Assembly: GCA_937915075.1 (NCBI GenBank)
Contig: CALDMA010000244.1
Coordinates: 1 to 19,037 of the forward strand
DNA length: 19,037 nt
Reading direction: 5' to 3'
Source of the DNA: an uncultured Oscillospiraceae bacterium
GTDB lineage: Bacteria; Bacillota; Clostridia; Oscillospirales; Oscillospiraceae
The notes under the pieces are model-generated. The model had not been told where the DNA came from and ran no database searches. It worked only from the letters and a program-made list of their open reading frames with translations. This document shows, piece by piece, positions 1-7,716 of the stretch (within the stretch, counting starts at the first letter, position 1; every line of letters starts with the position of its first letter). The position numbers and the translations under genes are program-made.

Positions 1-1109
1 GCCTTGCGCGCGTCGGAAAGCGTGCGCGCTGCGGCGAGCATTTCCTTTTCCTGCTTGGCAAGCGTCCCCTGAAGCTGCACGATGCGGTCGTCCGCGTACT
101 CGATCTCGTCAAGCTCCTTTTTACTGCGCTCGAGGTAATCGAGCATCTCGCCGACCGTCGCGCCGTACTTTTTCTTGAGGCGATAGAGCTGGTCGGCGCG
201 GCTCTCCACCGCGTCGAGCTCCTGCGGGGAAAAGTCCATCTCGCTTCTCAGGTCGCGCACCGTTTCGGCAAGGTCGTAAACGTCGGAATACAGGCTCTCC
301 AGCCGCTCGCACAGCTCGGAAAACCGAGCGCCGAGGGCGCGCACACCGTGGAGCGCGTTCTCCGCGTTCCTGAGCTGGCTCGCCGCGCCGAGGCCGTCGT
401 CTCCGCCGGAGAGGGCGTAGTCCGCCGCGGCGAAGGCGTCCATGAACTTTTCGGCGTTGCGCAGCAGCTCGCGCCGTGCAAGGAGCTCTTCCTCCTCGCC
501 GTCGCGCAGCTCCGCGCGCTCCAGCTCGGCGATCTGGTGGCGCAGCGTGTCGACGCGGCGGGCCTTTTCCGCCTCATCCATTTGAAGCGCCTCGATCTGC
601 CGCCGTGTTTCACGCGCCGCCTGATAACGCTCGGTATAGGCTTCCAGCAGGCCGTCGATCCGGGCGAAGCGGTCGAGATACGCGCCGTGCTGCTCCTCGT
701 CGAGCAGCTGCGTGCCCTCGTGCTGGCCGTGGATGTTGAGCAGGCTCGTCCCCAGGGCGCGCAGCTGGGCGACCGTGATGGGCCGTCCGTTCGCGCGGCA
801 GATGTTCTTGCCGTCTGCATAGATGTCGCGCTGGAGCAGCAGCACGCCGTCCTCCGGCTCGACGCCGAGCTCGGCGAGCACGGGAAGCGAGGCGTCCACG
901 CCGTCAAATTCCGCGCTGACGAAGGCCTTGGCCGCACCCGTGCGGATCAGGTCGCGCGAGGTGCGCGCGCCGAGCACCGCGCCGAGCGAGTCGATAACGA
1001 TGGACTTGCCGGCGCCGGTCTCGCCGGTGAGCGCGTTGAAGCCCGCGCGGAACGAGATGTCCGCGCGCTCGATGACGGCGATGTTTTCGATGTGGAGAAG
1101 CTGAAGCAT
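1..1109 (-). CDS. recN: DNA repair ATPase RecN, N-terminal part (gene runs off the left edge)
   Basis: RecN is an SMC-like ATPase that acts early in double-strand-break repair by recombination. The minus-strand frame opens with ATG at 1109 and stays open to base 1, giving 369 codons of a family usually near 550-570 aa, so the C-terminal part (Walker B and signature motif) lies outside the window. Residues 1-7 read MLQLLHI, followed by IENIAVIE, as in the family. The Walker A motif GETGAGKS sits near residues 34-41, and the RecN-typical motif NIHGQHEG follows near residue 142. After that comes a long Ala/Glu/Arg/Leu-rich stretch expected to be coiled coil. A GGGGAGAAGG ribosome site precedes the start, and the gap to argR is 18 bases. 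It is the last visible gene of the dxs-tlyA-nadK-argR-recN run. In Firmicutes spoIVB and spo0A often follow, which cannot be checked here. Confidence 0.96.
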   Translation of the reverse strand, partial: MLQLLHIENIAVIERADISFRAGFNALTGETGAGKSIVIDSLGAVLGARTSRDLIRTGAAKAFVSAEFDGVDASLPVLAELGVEPEDGVLLLQRDIYADGKNICRANGRPITVAQLRALGTSLLNIHGQHEGTQLLDEEQHGAYLDRFARIDGLLEAYTERYQAARETRRQIEALQMDEAEKARRVDTLRHQIAELERAELRDGEEEELLARRELLRNAEKFMDAFAAADYALSGGDDGLGAASQLRNAENALHGVRALGARFSELCERLESLYSDVYDLAETVRDLRSEMDFSPQELDAVESRADQLYRLKKKYGATVGEMLDYLERSKKELDEIEYADDRIVQLQGTLAKQEKEMLAAARTLSDARK

Positions 1110-1127
1110 TGCGGCCTTCTCCCCTTT

Positions 1128-1580
1128 TTACTTGATCATGGCGGTCAGCTCGGCGCAGAATTCCGCCGCGCTCTGCTCGTCGCGCAGCACGACGAGCACC
1201 GTGTCGTCGCCGCTGACCGTGCCGACGATAGCGGGGATCTCCATGCCGTCGAAGGCGGAGCCCGCCGCGGGGCCGAGGCCCGGCATCATCTTCACCACGA
1301 CGAGGTTCTGCGCGCGGTCGGCGCTGAGGATGCTCTCGCGCAGGATGACCTGCAATCTGCCGGCAAAGTTGAGCTTGATCTTCTGCGCGCTCACAGCATA
1401 GCGGTAGCGCCCGCCGCCGACCGGCTCCTTGATGAGGTGGAGCTGCTTGATATCACGCGAGATGGTCGCCTGCGTGCTCTCAATGCCCTGCTCCTGCAGC
1501 TTCGCCAAAAGCTGCTCCTGTGTTTCGATCGGCTCGGCCTCAATGATGGCCAGAATCTTCTCCTGTCGGTTATTCTTCAT
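1128..1580 (-). CDS. argR: Arginine repressor ArgR/AhrC
   Basis: ArgR is a hexameric, arginine-sensing transcription factor that represses arginine synthesis genes and in Firmicutes can activate catabolism. The protein is 150 aa, the usual length. The N-terminal winged helix contains STQATISRDI at residues 35-44, the recognition-helix signature of the family. The C-terminal oligomerisation and arginine-binding domain ends with GTVSGDDTVLVV (120-131), whose paired Asp residues are the known arginine contacts. The start at 1580 has a GGGAGTG ribosome site and overlaps the end of nadK by 11 bases, so the two are probably translationally coupled. The argR-recN pairing is conserved in Firmicutes. 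I did not see a convincing ARG-box operator next to it, and the gene appears to be read from the dxs promoter. Confidence 0.97.
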   Translation of the reverse strand: MKNNRQEKILAIIEAEPIETQEQLLAKLQEQGIESTQATISRDIKQLHLIKEPVGGGRYRYAVSAQKIKLNFAGRLQVILRESILSADRAQNLVVVKMMPGLGPAAGSAFDGMEIPAIVGTVSGDDTVLVVLRDEQSAAEFCAELTAMIK

Positions 1581-2451
1581 GTCCCAACACTCCCATCAAC
1601 ATCTTTTTTTGCAGGATATCGCAAAAGCTCTTATTGGAAAGCCTTACGAGCTTTGTTTCATATTTTGAACGCCGGATCTCCACGGCGTCGCCGTTGCGCA
1701 GCGAGAACGCCCGCCCGCCGTCGGCGGAGAGAAAGATCGGCTTGTAGCCGGTCTTTTCCGTCTGCACGGTGACGGTGCGCTCCGGCGAGAGCACATAGGA
1801 GTTGGCGTGTACGCTGTGCGCGCAGATCGGGCTGACGATGAGGTTGCGCGCCGTGGGCTCGACGACCGGCCCGCCCGCCGAGAGCGAATAGGCCGTGGAG
1901 CCGGTCGGGCTCGCGACGATCACGCCGTCGCCCGTCACATCGAGCAGCCGTCCCTGCTCGGTCCGGATGTGGAGCCGGATCACGCGGGACACCGCTCCGC
2001 GGGTCACGACCGCCTCGTTGAGCGCGAGGTTGGAGTAGATGACGCGCCCCTCGCGCACCACGCTGACGTCGAGCATCATGCGGCTCTCGACCGTGTATTT
2101 TTCGTCCATCAGCTCACCGAGGCGGCTGAGCTCCTTCTGCTCCAGCTCCGCCATGAAGCCGAGCGAGCCGAGGTTCACACCGAGCACCGGAATGTCGCGG
2201 TGCGCCGCGGTCTTGGAAAGGTGCAGGATCGTGCCGTCGCCGCCGAAGGCGATGATCATGTCCGCGCCGCGCAGCTCCTGCTGGAGCGGACGGATATCGA
2301 GGCCGTAGCCCTCGGGCTTTTCTTCGTTGCGGAAGGGCACGCACACGACGTTCGGACAGTGAACGCTGTCAAGGATGCGCTTGGCCTCCTTGGCGACGGT
2401 CAGCTCGTGGTCGCGGTAGGGGTTGGGACAAAGTATCACCTTTTTAAGCAT
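1570..2451 (-). CDS. nadK: NAD kinase
   Basis: NAD kinase phosphorylates NAD to NADP using ATP or polyphosphate in the cytoplasm, and it is the only route to NADP in most bacteria. The protein is 293 aa, within the family range. The family motif GGDGT is at residues 70-74, with the catalytic Asp at 72. GVNLGSLGFM (91-100) and LNEAVVTRG (144-152) follow. The NAD-binding region at about 174-195 includes SPTGSTAYSLSAGGP. The start ATG at 2451 overlaps the tlyA stop by 8 bases, with a modest GAAAGG ribosome site. In Clostridia nadK commonly sits between tlyA and argR as here, while Bacillus subtilis lacks it at this place. The symbol ppnK is a synonym. Confidence 0.97.
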   Translation of the reverse strand: MLKKVILCPNPYRDHELTVAKEAKRILDSVHCPNVVCVPFRNEEKPEGYGLDIRPLQQELRGADMIIAFGGDGTILHLSKTAAHRDIPVLGVNLGSLGFMAELEQKELSRLGELMDEKYTVESRMMLDVSVVREGRVIYSNLALNEAVVTRGAVSRVIRLHIRTEQGRLLDVTGDGVIVASPTGSTAYSLSAGGPVVEPTARNLIVSPICAHSVHANSYVLSPERTVTVQTEKTGYKPIFLSADGGRAFSLRNGDAVEIRRSKYETKLVRLSNKSFCDILQKKMLMGVLGHEE

Positions 2452-3268
2452 CGTTTTCGCCTTTCTTTTCCTCCAGCGCCGCGTGGGACGCCTCGACCAG
2501 AGCCTTCAGGTCATGGATCGGCTGCTCCTCCTCCGCGCGTGAGAGATAGCCGAGGTATTCAATGTTCCCCTCGGGGCCGCGAATGGGAGAGTACGTCAGG
2601 CCAAGGACGGTAAAGTGACTTTCCTTTGCGTGCTCCAGAAAGTGCTCGAGCACCTCCAGATGCACGGCGGGATCGCGCACGACGCCCTTTTTGCCGACCT
2701 TTTCCCGTCCCGCCTCGAACTGCGGCTTGACGAGGCAGACGGCGTGACCGTCCGGCTTCAGAAGTCCCGCGAGCGCGGGCAGAATGAGCTTGAGCGAGAT
2801 GAACGACACGTCCACGGACGCGAAATCCAGCTCGTCGGGGATCTGCTCATGCGTGAGGTAGCGCGCGTTCGTGCGCTCCATGCACACCACGCGCTCGTCG
2901 CTGCGGAGCTTCCAGTCGAGCTGACCGTAGCCGACGTCCACGGCGTAGACCCTTTTCGCGCCGTTTTGCAGCATACAGTCGGTGAAGCCGCCGGTGGACG
3001 CGCCGATGTCGGCGCAGACACAGCCCATCAGTGTGATGGGAAATTCCGCCATCGCCTTTTCGAGCTTGAGTCCGCCGCGGCTGACATAGCGCAGCGTGTT
3101 GCCGCGCACCTCGATCTCCGCGTCGGCGGCGACCGGCGCGCCGGCCTTATCGACCTTTTGCCCGTTCACATAGACGATGCCGCTCATGATGCTCGCCTGC
3201 GCCTTGGCGCGCGTTTCGGCAAGGCCGCGCGCAACGAGCGCGACATCCAATCGTTCCTTTGCACTCAT
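2444..3268 (-). CDS. tlyA: TlyA-family rRNA 2'-O-methyltransferase (S4 + FtsJ domains)
   Basis: TlyA proteins methylate ribose 2'-OH groups of cytidines in 16S and/or 23S rRNA using S-adenosylmethionine. In mycobacteria this governs capreomycin sensitivity. Older annotations call them hemolysin A, which is doubtful here. The protein is 274 aa. An S4 RNA-binding domain spans about residues 5-62 and begins ERLDVALVARGLAETRAKAQ. The FtsJ/RrmJ-like methyltransferase domain carries the SAM loop DIGASTGGFTDCML (87-100), VDVSFISLK (152-160) and LVKPQFEAG (179-187). The frame is open further upstream to 3457 inside dxs. The start at 3268 is chosen because it forms an ATGA overlap with the dxs stop, has the excellent site AAAGGAGGT six bases ahead, and matches the usual N-terminus of the family. 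The gene is coupled to dxs. Confidence 0.95.
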   Translation of the reverse strand: MSAKERLDVALVARGLAETRAKAQASIMSGIVYVNGQKVDKAGAPVAADAEIEVRGNTLRYVSRGGLKLEKAMAEFPITLMGCVCADIGASTGGFTDCMLQNGAKRVYAVDVGYGQLDWKLRSDERVVCMERTNARYLTHEQIPDELDFASVDVSFISLKLILPALAGLLKPDGHAVCLVKPQFEAGREKVGKKGVVRDPAVHLEVLEHFLEHAKESHFTVLGLTYSPIRGPEGNIEYLGYLSRAEEEQPIHDLKALVEASHAALEEKKGENDA

Positions 3269-5112
3269 TGGCAGACCTCCTTTGCCGTGCGCGCAAGGCT
3301 CTGCGCGTCCAGTCCGCATTGACGGTACAGCTCGCCGACGCTTCCCTGCTCGATGAACCTGCGCCCGAGGTTGCAGAGCGTGAGCTTCTGCGGCTCGTGT
3401 CCCTCCTCGGCGAGGATCGCCGCGATGCGCTGGCCGATGCAGCCCACGCCCGAGCATTCCTCCGCGACCAGCAGCCGCTTCGTTGTGCCGAAGATCCTGG
3501 AAAGCTCACCGCCGCGGAACGGCGAAATGCGGTTGAGCTTGACCACCCGTGCCTCGATGCCCTGCCCGTGCAGCAGCTCCGCCGCGCCGAGCACGTTGTT
3601 GAGCATCGTGCCGTAGGCGCAGAGCGTGATGTCCTCCCCCGCGCGCAGCTCGGCAAAATCCCCGGCGCTCGTATCGGCGGTGAAGGCGCCCTCGCCGCCG
3701 CGCGGATAGCGGATGGCGACCGGGCCGGTCATTTCAAAAAGCGCGCGGCGCAGCATGGCACGCAGCTCCGCGAAGCTCGCGGGGCAAAGCACCGTCATAT
3801 TCGGGATGCCGGATAAGAATACCGTGTCCATCACGCCGTGATGCGTCGCACCGTCCGCGCCGACCAGGCCCGCGCGGTCGACCGCAAAGACGACGTGCAG
3901 TCCGCTCAGCGCCACATCGTGCAGCAGCTGGTCGTAGGCGCGCTGGAGAAAGCTCGAATACACGGCGAATACCGGGAGCGCGCCCTGCTTGGCAAGGCCC
4001 GCCGCCATCGCGGCGGCGTGTCCCTCGGCGATGCCGACGTCAAAAAAGCGGTCGGGAAAACGTTTGGCAAAGGGCGTGAGACCTGTGCCGTCCTCCATCG
4101 CCGCGGTGATCGCGCATACGCGCGGGTCCTCCTCGGCCAGCTCCGTGAGCGCCGCGCCGAAGACGGAGGAAAAGCTCTCCTTTGCCTGCGGCACCGCGCC
4201 GGCCGCGGCGTCGAACGGCCCGACGCCGTGGAATTTCCACGGCTCACGCTCGGCGGGCGCGTAGCCTTGTCCCTTCTGCGTGCGGACGTGGACGAGCACC
4301 GGGCGCTTCATCTCCCGCGCCCATTCGAGCGTGGTGGTGAGCTGCGCGAGGTCGTGCCCGTCCACAGGGCCAAGGTAGGCGAAGCCCATGTCCTCAAACA
4401 TCGTGGCGTTGGGCAGCATGGCCTTTTTGAGTCCCGTTTTGAGCGAATGGTTGAAGCGATAGAGCGCGCGTCCGGCGGCGGAGCCACTCAGCGCATTGTG
4501 GTACGCCTTCTTGAAGGCGAAGTATTCCGGCTTCGTGCGCAGGCGTGAGAGATGCTCGCTCATCGCGCCGACGTTGCGGTCGATGGACATGCCGTTGTCG
4601 TTGAGGATAACGATCAGCGGTTCGCCGGAGGCACCGGCGTTGTTGAGTCCCTCGTAAGCAAGACCGCCGGTGAGCGCGCCGTCGCCGATGAGGGCGAGAA
4701 CGCTGTGATCCTCATGCAGCATCGTGCGGGCGCGTGCCATGCCGAGCGCCACGGAGACGGAGTTGGAGGCATGACCGGCGATGAAGGCGTCGTGTACGCT
4801 CTCGCAGGGCTTTGGAAAGCCCGAGATGCCGCCGAGCTGCCGCAGCGTCGGAAACCGGTCCGCGCGTCCGGTGAGTATTTTATGGACGTAGCACTGATGC
4901 CCCACGTCAAAAACGAGGCGGTCGCGCGCCGTGTCGAACACGCGGTGGATGGCGACGGTCAGCTCCACCACGCCGAGGTTCGAGGCGAGGTGCCCGCCGG
5001 TGTGCGAGACCTGCGTGACAAGAAAGCTGCGCAGCTCGTCGCAGAGAAGCGGAAGCTCCGAGCCGTCGAGCGCCCGGAGGTCTTCCGGCGAATGAATTCG
5101 GTCCAAGATCAA
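3265..5112 (-). CDS. dxs: 1-deoxy-D-xylulose-5-phosphate synthase
   Basis: DXS condenses pyruvate and glyceraldehyde 3-phosphate with thiamine diphosphate to form DXP, the entry step of the MEP isoprenoid pathway and also a source for thiamine and pyridoxal. The protein is 615 aa, normal for the family. TGGHLASNLG (38-47) holds the conserved His. GDGALTGG (143-150) through NDN (171-173) forms the ThDP/Mg site. IAEGHA (361-366) holds the catalytic Glu363. YSSFLQRAYDQ, DRAGLVGADGATHHG (412-426) and YPRG (469-472) are also present. Where B. subtilis and E. coli have AEQHA, this protein has AEGHA, a change outside the catalytic residue. The start codon is TTG at 5112-5110, preceded by AAGGGGAT. 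No ATG is available at a sensible place. The gene is separated from ispA by a terminator and has its own promoter. Confidence 0.97.
   Translation of the reverse strand: MILDRIHSPEDLRALDGSELPLLCDELRSFLVTQVSHTGGHLASNLGVVELTVAIHRVFDTARDRLVFDVGHQCYVHKILTGRADRFPTLRQLGGISGFPKPCESVHDAFIAGHASNSVSVALGMARARTMLHEDHSVLALIGDGALTGGLAYEGLNNAGASGEPLIVILNDNGMSIDRNVGAMSEHLSRLRTKPEYFAFKKAYHNALSGSAAGRALYRFNHSLKTGLKKAMLPNATMFEDMGFAYLGPVDGHDLAQLTTTLEWAREMKRPVLVHVRTQKGQGYAPAEREPWKFHGVGPFDAAAGAVPQAKESFSSVFGAALTELAEEDPRVCAITAAMEDGTGLTPFAKRFPDRFFDVGIAEGHAAAMAAGLAKQGALPVFAVYSSFLQRAYDQLLHDVALSGLHVVFAVDRAGLVGADGATHHGVMDTVFLSGIPNMTVLCPASFAELRAMLRRALFEMTGPVAIRYPRGGEGAFTADTSAGDFAELRAGEDITLCAYGTMLNNVLGAAELLHGQGIEARVVKLNRISPFRGGELSRIFGTTKRLLVAEECSGVGCIGQRIAAILAEEGHEPQKLTLCNLGRRFIEQGSVGELYRQCGLDAQSLARTAKEVCQ
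3275..3283 (-). promoter_or_regulatory. Strong ribosome binding site that fixes the tlyA start
   Basis: The minus strand reads AAAGGAGGT, six bases before ATG at 3268-3266. It lies inside the 3' end of dxs. It decides between the short start and a longer open frame that reaches 3457. Confidence 0.85.
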
Positions 5113-5139
5113 CGTAGTATCCCCTTGCTGTTGTTTTCG

Positions 5140-5169
5140 GGCGGCCCGGCAGGAGCGCGGGATACCGCC
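5140..5169 (-). other. Possible hairpin in the dxs leader
   Basis: On the minus strand GGCGG (5169-5165) can pair with CCGCC (5144-5140). Inside that, CCCG (5161-5158) can pair with CGGG (5148-5145), with a three-base bulge between. The element sits in the roughly 70-base leader between the predicted dxs start of transcription and the TTG start codon, upstream of the ribosome site. It has no run of T, so it is not a terminator. No known riboswitch class is recognisable. Confidence 0.3.
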
Positions 5170-5188
5170 GTCATGTCAAATTATAGTC

Positions 5189-5217
5189 ATTATAGACCAT
5201 CGTGCGGAAATATACAA
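5189..5217 (-). promoter_or_regulatory. Sigma-A type promoter of dxs
   Basis: The minus strand has -35 TTGTAT (5217-5212), a spacer of exactly 17 bases, and -10 TATAAT (5194-5189). A second TATAAT lies nine bases further on at 5185-5180. The region is AT-rich in an otherwise GC-rich window. The element sits downstream of the ispA terminator and upstream of dxs. This supports separate transcription of dxs-tlyA-nadK-argR-recN. Confidence 0.8.
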
Positions 5218-5261
5218 GATATACAGCGCGATATTCACTGCAAAATTTTTGTGAACGACGC

Positions 5262-5295
5262 AAAACAGGGCGGAGACCTTCGGGCCTCCGCCCTG
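5262..5295 (-). terminator. Intrinsic terminator after ispA
   Basis: On the minus strand CAGGGCGGAGGCC and GGTCTCCGCCCTG form a 13-pair stem with one G-U pair and the tetraloop CGAA, followed by TTTTG. It starts 8 bases after the ispA stop. It should end most transcripts of the asp23-nusB-xseA-xseB-ispA unit before dxs. Confidence 0.85.
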
Positions 5296-5302
5296 CCGGG
5301 CG

Positions 5303-6190
5303 TTACTTGTTCCGTGTTTCCATGCTGCGCGAGAGCGCGGCGAGGAAGTCCGCTTCTCCGCCGAACGGACCGAGCGCGGAGAGCGCCTCGTCCGTCAGAC
5401 GCACGACCTCACACTCGCACGCCGCAAGGCCGAGGAGATCGACGAAGGTGGTCTTTTCCTCCGCCTTGTCCGAGCCGATGGGCTTGCCGAAGGTCGCCTC
5501 GTCGCCGATCACGTCGAGCATATCGTCGCGGATCTGGAAGGCGAGGCCGAGCGCGTCGGCATAGCGCTGCGCCGCATCCGCCTGCTCCGCCGTGCCGCCC
5601 GCGGCGGCGACGCCCATCAGGCAGGCCGCGCGGATGAGCGCGCTCGTCTTGCGCAGATGAATTGCCATCAGCTCATCGCGGTCGAGGGAGCGGCCCTCCC
5701 ATTCGAGGTCGAGCTGCTGGCCGCCGCAGATGCCGGCATGACCCGCGGCGTGCGTCAAAATCTGAGCGCAGCGCAGCGCGCGCTCCGGCGCAAGCGGCGC
5801 GGAGAGCCCCGTTTCAAAGGCGAGCGCCTGCAGCGCGTCGCCCGCCAGCACGGCGGTGGCCTCGCCGAACACCTTGTGGTTCGACGGCTTGCCGCGGCGC
5901 AGATCGTCGTCGTCCATGCACGGCAGATCGTCGTGGATGAGCGAATAGGTATGCAGCAGCTCCACGCCGCAGGCGGCGGGAAGCACGGCACGAATGTCGC
6001 CGCCGCAAAGGCGGCAGAATTCCAGCGTCAGGATCGGCCGCAGGCGCTTGCCGCCCGCGGTGAGACTGTAGCGCATGGCGTCGAGCAGCCGCGCGTAGGG
6101 CTCGTCCGCGGCGATACATTGCGCGGCAAGAAAGTCCTCGACCATCGTGCGGTATTCCTCCATACGGAGGGCAAACAGTTCTTGTTCCAT
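5303..6190 (-). CDS. ispA: Farnesyl/geranyl-type polyprenyl diphosphate synthase
   Basis: This enzyme joins isopentenyl diphosphate to allylic diphosphates to make short-chain isoprenyl diphosphates, most likely C15 farnesyl diphosphate, for undecaprenyl carrier lipid and quinone synthesis. The protein is 295 aa, typical for IspA. GGKRLRP (46-52) binds the diphosphate. The first Asp-rich motif lies within DDLPCMDDDDLRRG (87-100) and has the bacterial spacing with two residues inserted between the Asp pairs. The second is DDMLD (222-226). KTS (181-183) and the C-terminal EEKTTFVDLLG are also present. The start at 6190 has a GGAGG ribosome site lying in the last codons of xseB, three bases downstream of the xseB stop. 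Chain length cannot be settled from sequence reading alone. The xseB-ispA order is conserved in Firmicutes. Confidence 0.95.
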   Translation of the reverse strand: MEQELFALRMEEYRTMVEDFLAAQCIAADEPYARLLDAMRYSLTAGGKRLRPILTLEFCRLCGGDIRAVLPAACGVELLHTYSLIHDDLPCMDDDDLRRGKPSNHKVFGEATAVLAGDALQALAFETGLSAPLAPERALRCAQILTHAAGHAGICGGQQLDLEWEGRSLDRDELMAIHLRKTSALIRAACLMGVAAAGGTAEQADAAQRYADALGLAFQIRDDMLDVIGDEATFGKPIGSDKAEEKTTFVDLLGLAACECEVVRLTDEALSALGPFGGEADFLAALSRSMETRNK

Positions 6191-6193
6191 GCG

Positions 6194-6418
6194 TTATTCC
6201 TCCGCAGCAAAGGGGGCTTCGACCGGCGCGCCGTCCGCGCCCCTGGTCAGGCGCACGACCTTCTGCTCCGCCTCGTCGAGCATTTTTCCGCAGGCGTTGA
6301 CGAGCTTCGTCCCCTCCTCAAAGAGCTTGAGCGAGTCGGCCAGCTTCGCGTCGCCGCGCTCGAGCTGCGACACGATCTCCTCGAGCCGTGTGATGTTATC
6401 CTCAAAGCTTTTTGCCAT
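6194..6418 (-). CDS. xseB: Exodeoxyribonuclease VII small subunit
   Basis: XseB is the small subunit of exonuclease VII, a metal-independent nuclease that degrades single-stranded DNA from either end. Several copies bind the large subunit XseA. The protein is 74 aa, the normal size. SFEDNITRLEEIVSQLERGD (4-23) matches the family pattern, as does the following LADSLKLFEEGTKLV, which forms a helical hairpin. A short acidic tail follows. The start at 6418 overlaps the end of xseA by 17 bases and is preceded by AGGAGAG inside xseA, so the two subunits should be made together. Confidence 0.95.
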   Translation of the reverse strand: MAKSFEDNITRLEEIVSQLERGDAKLADSLKLFEEGTKLVNACGKMLDEAEQKVVRLTRGADGAPVEAPFAAEE

Positions 6419-7631
6419 GGCTGTTCTCTCCTCTCGTTTCGTTGACCGTACAGGCCAGGCTGCCCCATCCGAGCGTCACGTCGATCGTCTCGCCGACGGT
6501 CACCTCGTCCGCGCTGCGGAGCACCGTGCCGTCCGCCGTCCGCGCCACGGCATAGCCGCGCGCGAGCACCGCGAGCGGGCTCATCGCGTGGAGCGACGCG
6601 CACAGCGCCGCAAAGCGCTGCCGCCGCTCCCCCACCTGCTTTTCCGCAAGCGAGGCGAGATTCTTCTGTGTGTAGTCGAGCAGCAGACGCTTGTCCGCGA
6701 TGAAGGCCATCGGGTCGCGCAGCACGCGCTTTCGCTCCAATGCGGTCAGCCGCTCGCGCAGCGCGGAAAGGCGGCTTTCCTCTGTTTTGGTCATGCCTCG
6801 CTCCAGCGCCGTGAGCCGGGCGCGGACGTCATTCCGGTCGGGCACGGCGATCTCTGCGGCGTTCGACGGCGTGGACGCCCGCGCGTCCGCGACATAGTCG
6901 GCGATGGTGACGTCCGGCTCGTGGCCGACGGCGGAGATGACAGGGATCTCCGATTCATAAATGGCGCGCGCCACGCGCTCGTCGTTGAACGCCCAGAGGT
7001 CTTCGATGGAGCCGCCGCCGCGGCCCGTGATGATGAGGTCCGCGACCTTGTATTTGTTCGCGTAGCGCAGCGCGCCGACGATCTCCGGCGGGGCCTCGGT
7101 CCCCTGCACGCGCACACCGAGGAGCTTGACCTCCGTCAGCGGCCAGCGCGCGCGGAGAATGCGGAGCATATCATGCACCGCCGCGCCGGCGGGCGAGGTG
7201 ATGACGGCGATGGTTTTCGGGTACCTCGGCAGCGGCTTTTTGTGCGCGGGATCGAAAAGCCCCTCGCGCTCCAGCTGCGCCTTGAGCTGCTCAAAGGCGA
7301 CGTGCAGGTCGCCCACGCCCTCCGGCGAAAGCTCGGAGACATAAAGCTGATAGGCCCCGTCGCGCGGGAATACGCTGATGCGCCCGAAGGCGATGACCTT
7401 CATGCCGTTCTCGGGACGGAAGCGCAGACGCAGGGCGTTTCCCTTGAACAGCACACAGCGCATCGCGCCCTCGGCGTCCTTGAGCGTGAAGTAGTGGTGG
7501 CCCGAGGGATAGAGCTTATAGTTCGAGATCTCGCCGCGCACGAAGATCTCCTGCAGCTGCGGCACACGGTCGAGCAGAGCCTTGATGAAATTGTTTGCCT
7601 CGCTGACCGAGAAGATCATTTGCTGTTCCAT
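6402..7631 (-). CDS. xseA: Exodeoxyribonuclease VII large subunit
   Basis: XseA is the catalytic subunit of exonuclease VII, active on single-stranded DNA in repair and recombination. The protein is 409 aa, close to the usual 400-450. An N-terminal OB-fold (about 1-105) contains VRGEISNYKLYPSGHHYFTLK. The catalytic domain shows AVITSPAGAAVHD (142-154), GRGGGSIEDLWAFNDE (203-218), SAVGHEPDVTIADYVAD (233-249) and RASTPSNAAE (251-260), all family signatures. An alpha-helical region rich in Arg, Leu and Glu follows (about 265-350), then a conserved domain with LARGYAVARTADG. The start at 7631 has AGGAGAA ahead. An internal Met at residue 5 is a weaker alternative. folD, which lies between nusB and xseA in B. 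subtilis, is absent here. Confidence 0.96.
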   Translation of the reverse strand: MEQQMIFSVSEANNFIKALLDRVPQLQEIFVRGEISNYKLYPSGHHYFTLKDAEGAMRCVLFKGNALRLRFRPENGMKVIAFGRISVFPRDGAYQLYVSELSPEGVGDLHVAFEQLKAQLEREGLFDPAHKKPLPRYPKTIAVITSPAGAAVHDMLRILRARWPLTEVKLLGVRVQGTEAPPEIVGALRYANKYKVADLIITGRGGGSIEDLWAFNDERVARAIYESEIPVISAVGHEPDVTIADYVADARASTPSNAAEIAVPDRNDVRARLTALERGMTKTEESRLSALRERLTALERKRVLRDPMAFIADKRLLLDYTQKNLASLAEKQVGERRQRFAALCASLHAMSPLAVLARGYAVARTADGTVLRSADEVTVGETIDVTLGWGSLACTVNETRGENSHGKKL

Positions 7632-7679
7632 GTGTTCTCCTGTGAAGCGGTTTTCCTTTGCAGATGCCGGATGTACAAA

Positions 7680-7708
7680 GCAGAGCGCCGCTGTGCGCGG
7701 TGCTCTGC
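7680..7708. other. Hairpin between nusB and xseA
   Basis: GCAGAGCGCCGC (7680-7691) and GCGGTGCTCTGC (7697-7708) form a 12-pair stem around a five-base loop. In plus-strand RNA the odd pair is G-U. In minus-strand RNA, the sense here, it becomes an A-C mismatch, leaving 11 pairs. Downstream on the minus strand there is only TTTG, so it is at best a weak terminator. It may instead be an mRNA-processing or stabilising structure in the 85-base gap. Confidence 0.5.
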
Positions 7709-7716
7709 CTCTTCGC

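Noticed and set aside
348..1772. 474-aa plus-strand open frame opposite recN and argR
   Set aside because: It lies antisense to two confidently recognised genes, is Arg/Ala/His-rich with no family motif, and spans the recN-argR-nadK junctions. It is a shadow of high GC codon usage.
2444..3457. 337-aa reading of the tlyA frame
   Set aside because: The extra N-terminal 63 residues are Arg/His-rich shadow of dxs. The S4 domain begins right after the ATG at 3268.
4552..5637. 361-aa plus-strand open frame opposite dxs and ispA
   Set aside because: It crosses the dxs promoter and the ispA terminator, has no recognisable domain and ends in low-complexity Arg/Pro sequence. It is a shadow.
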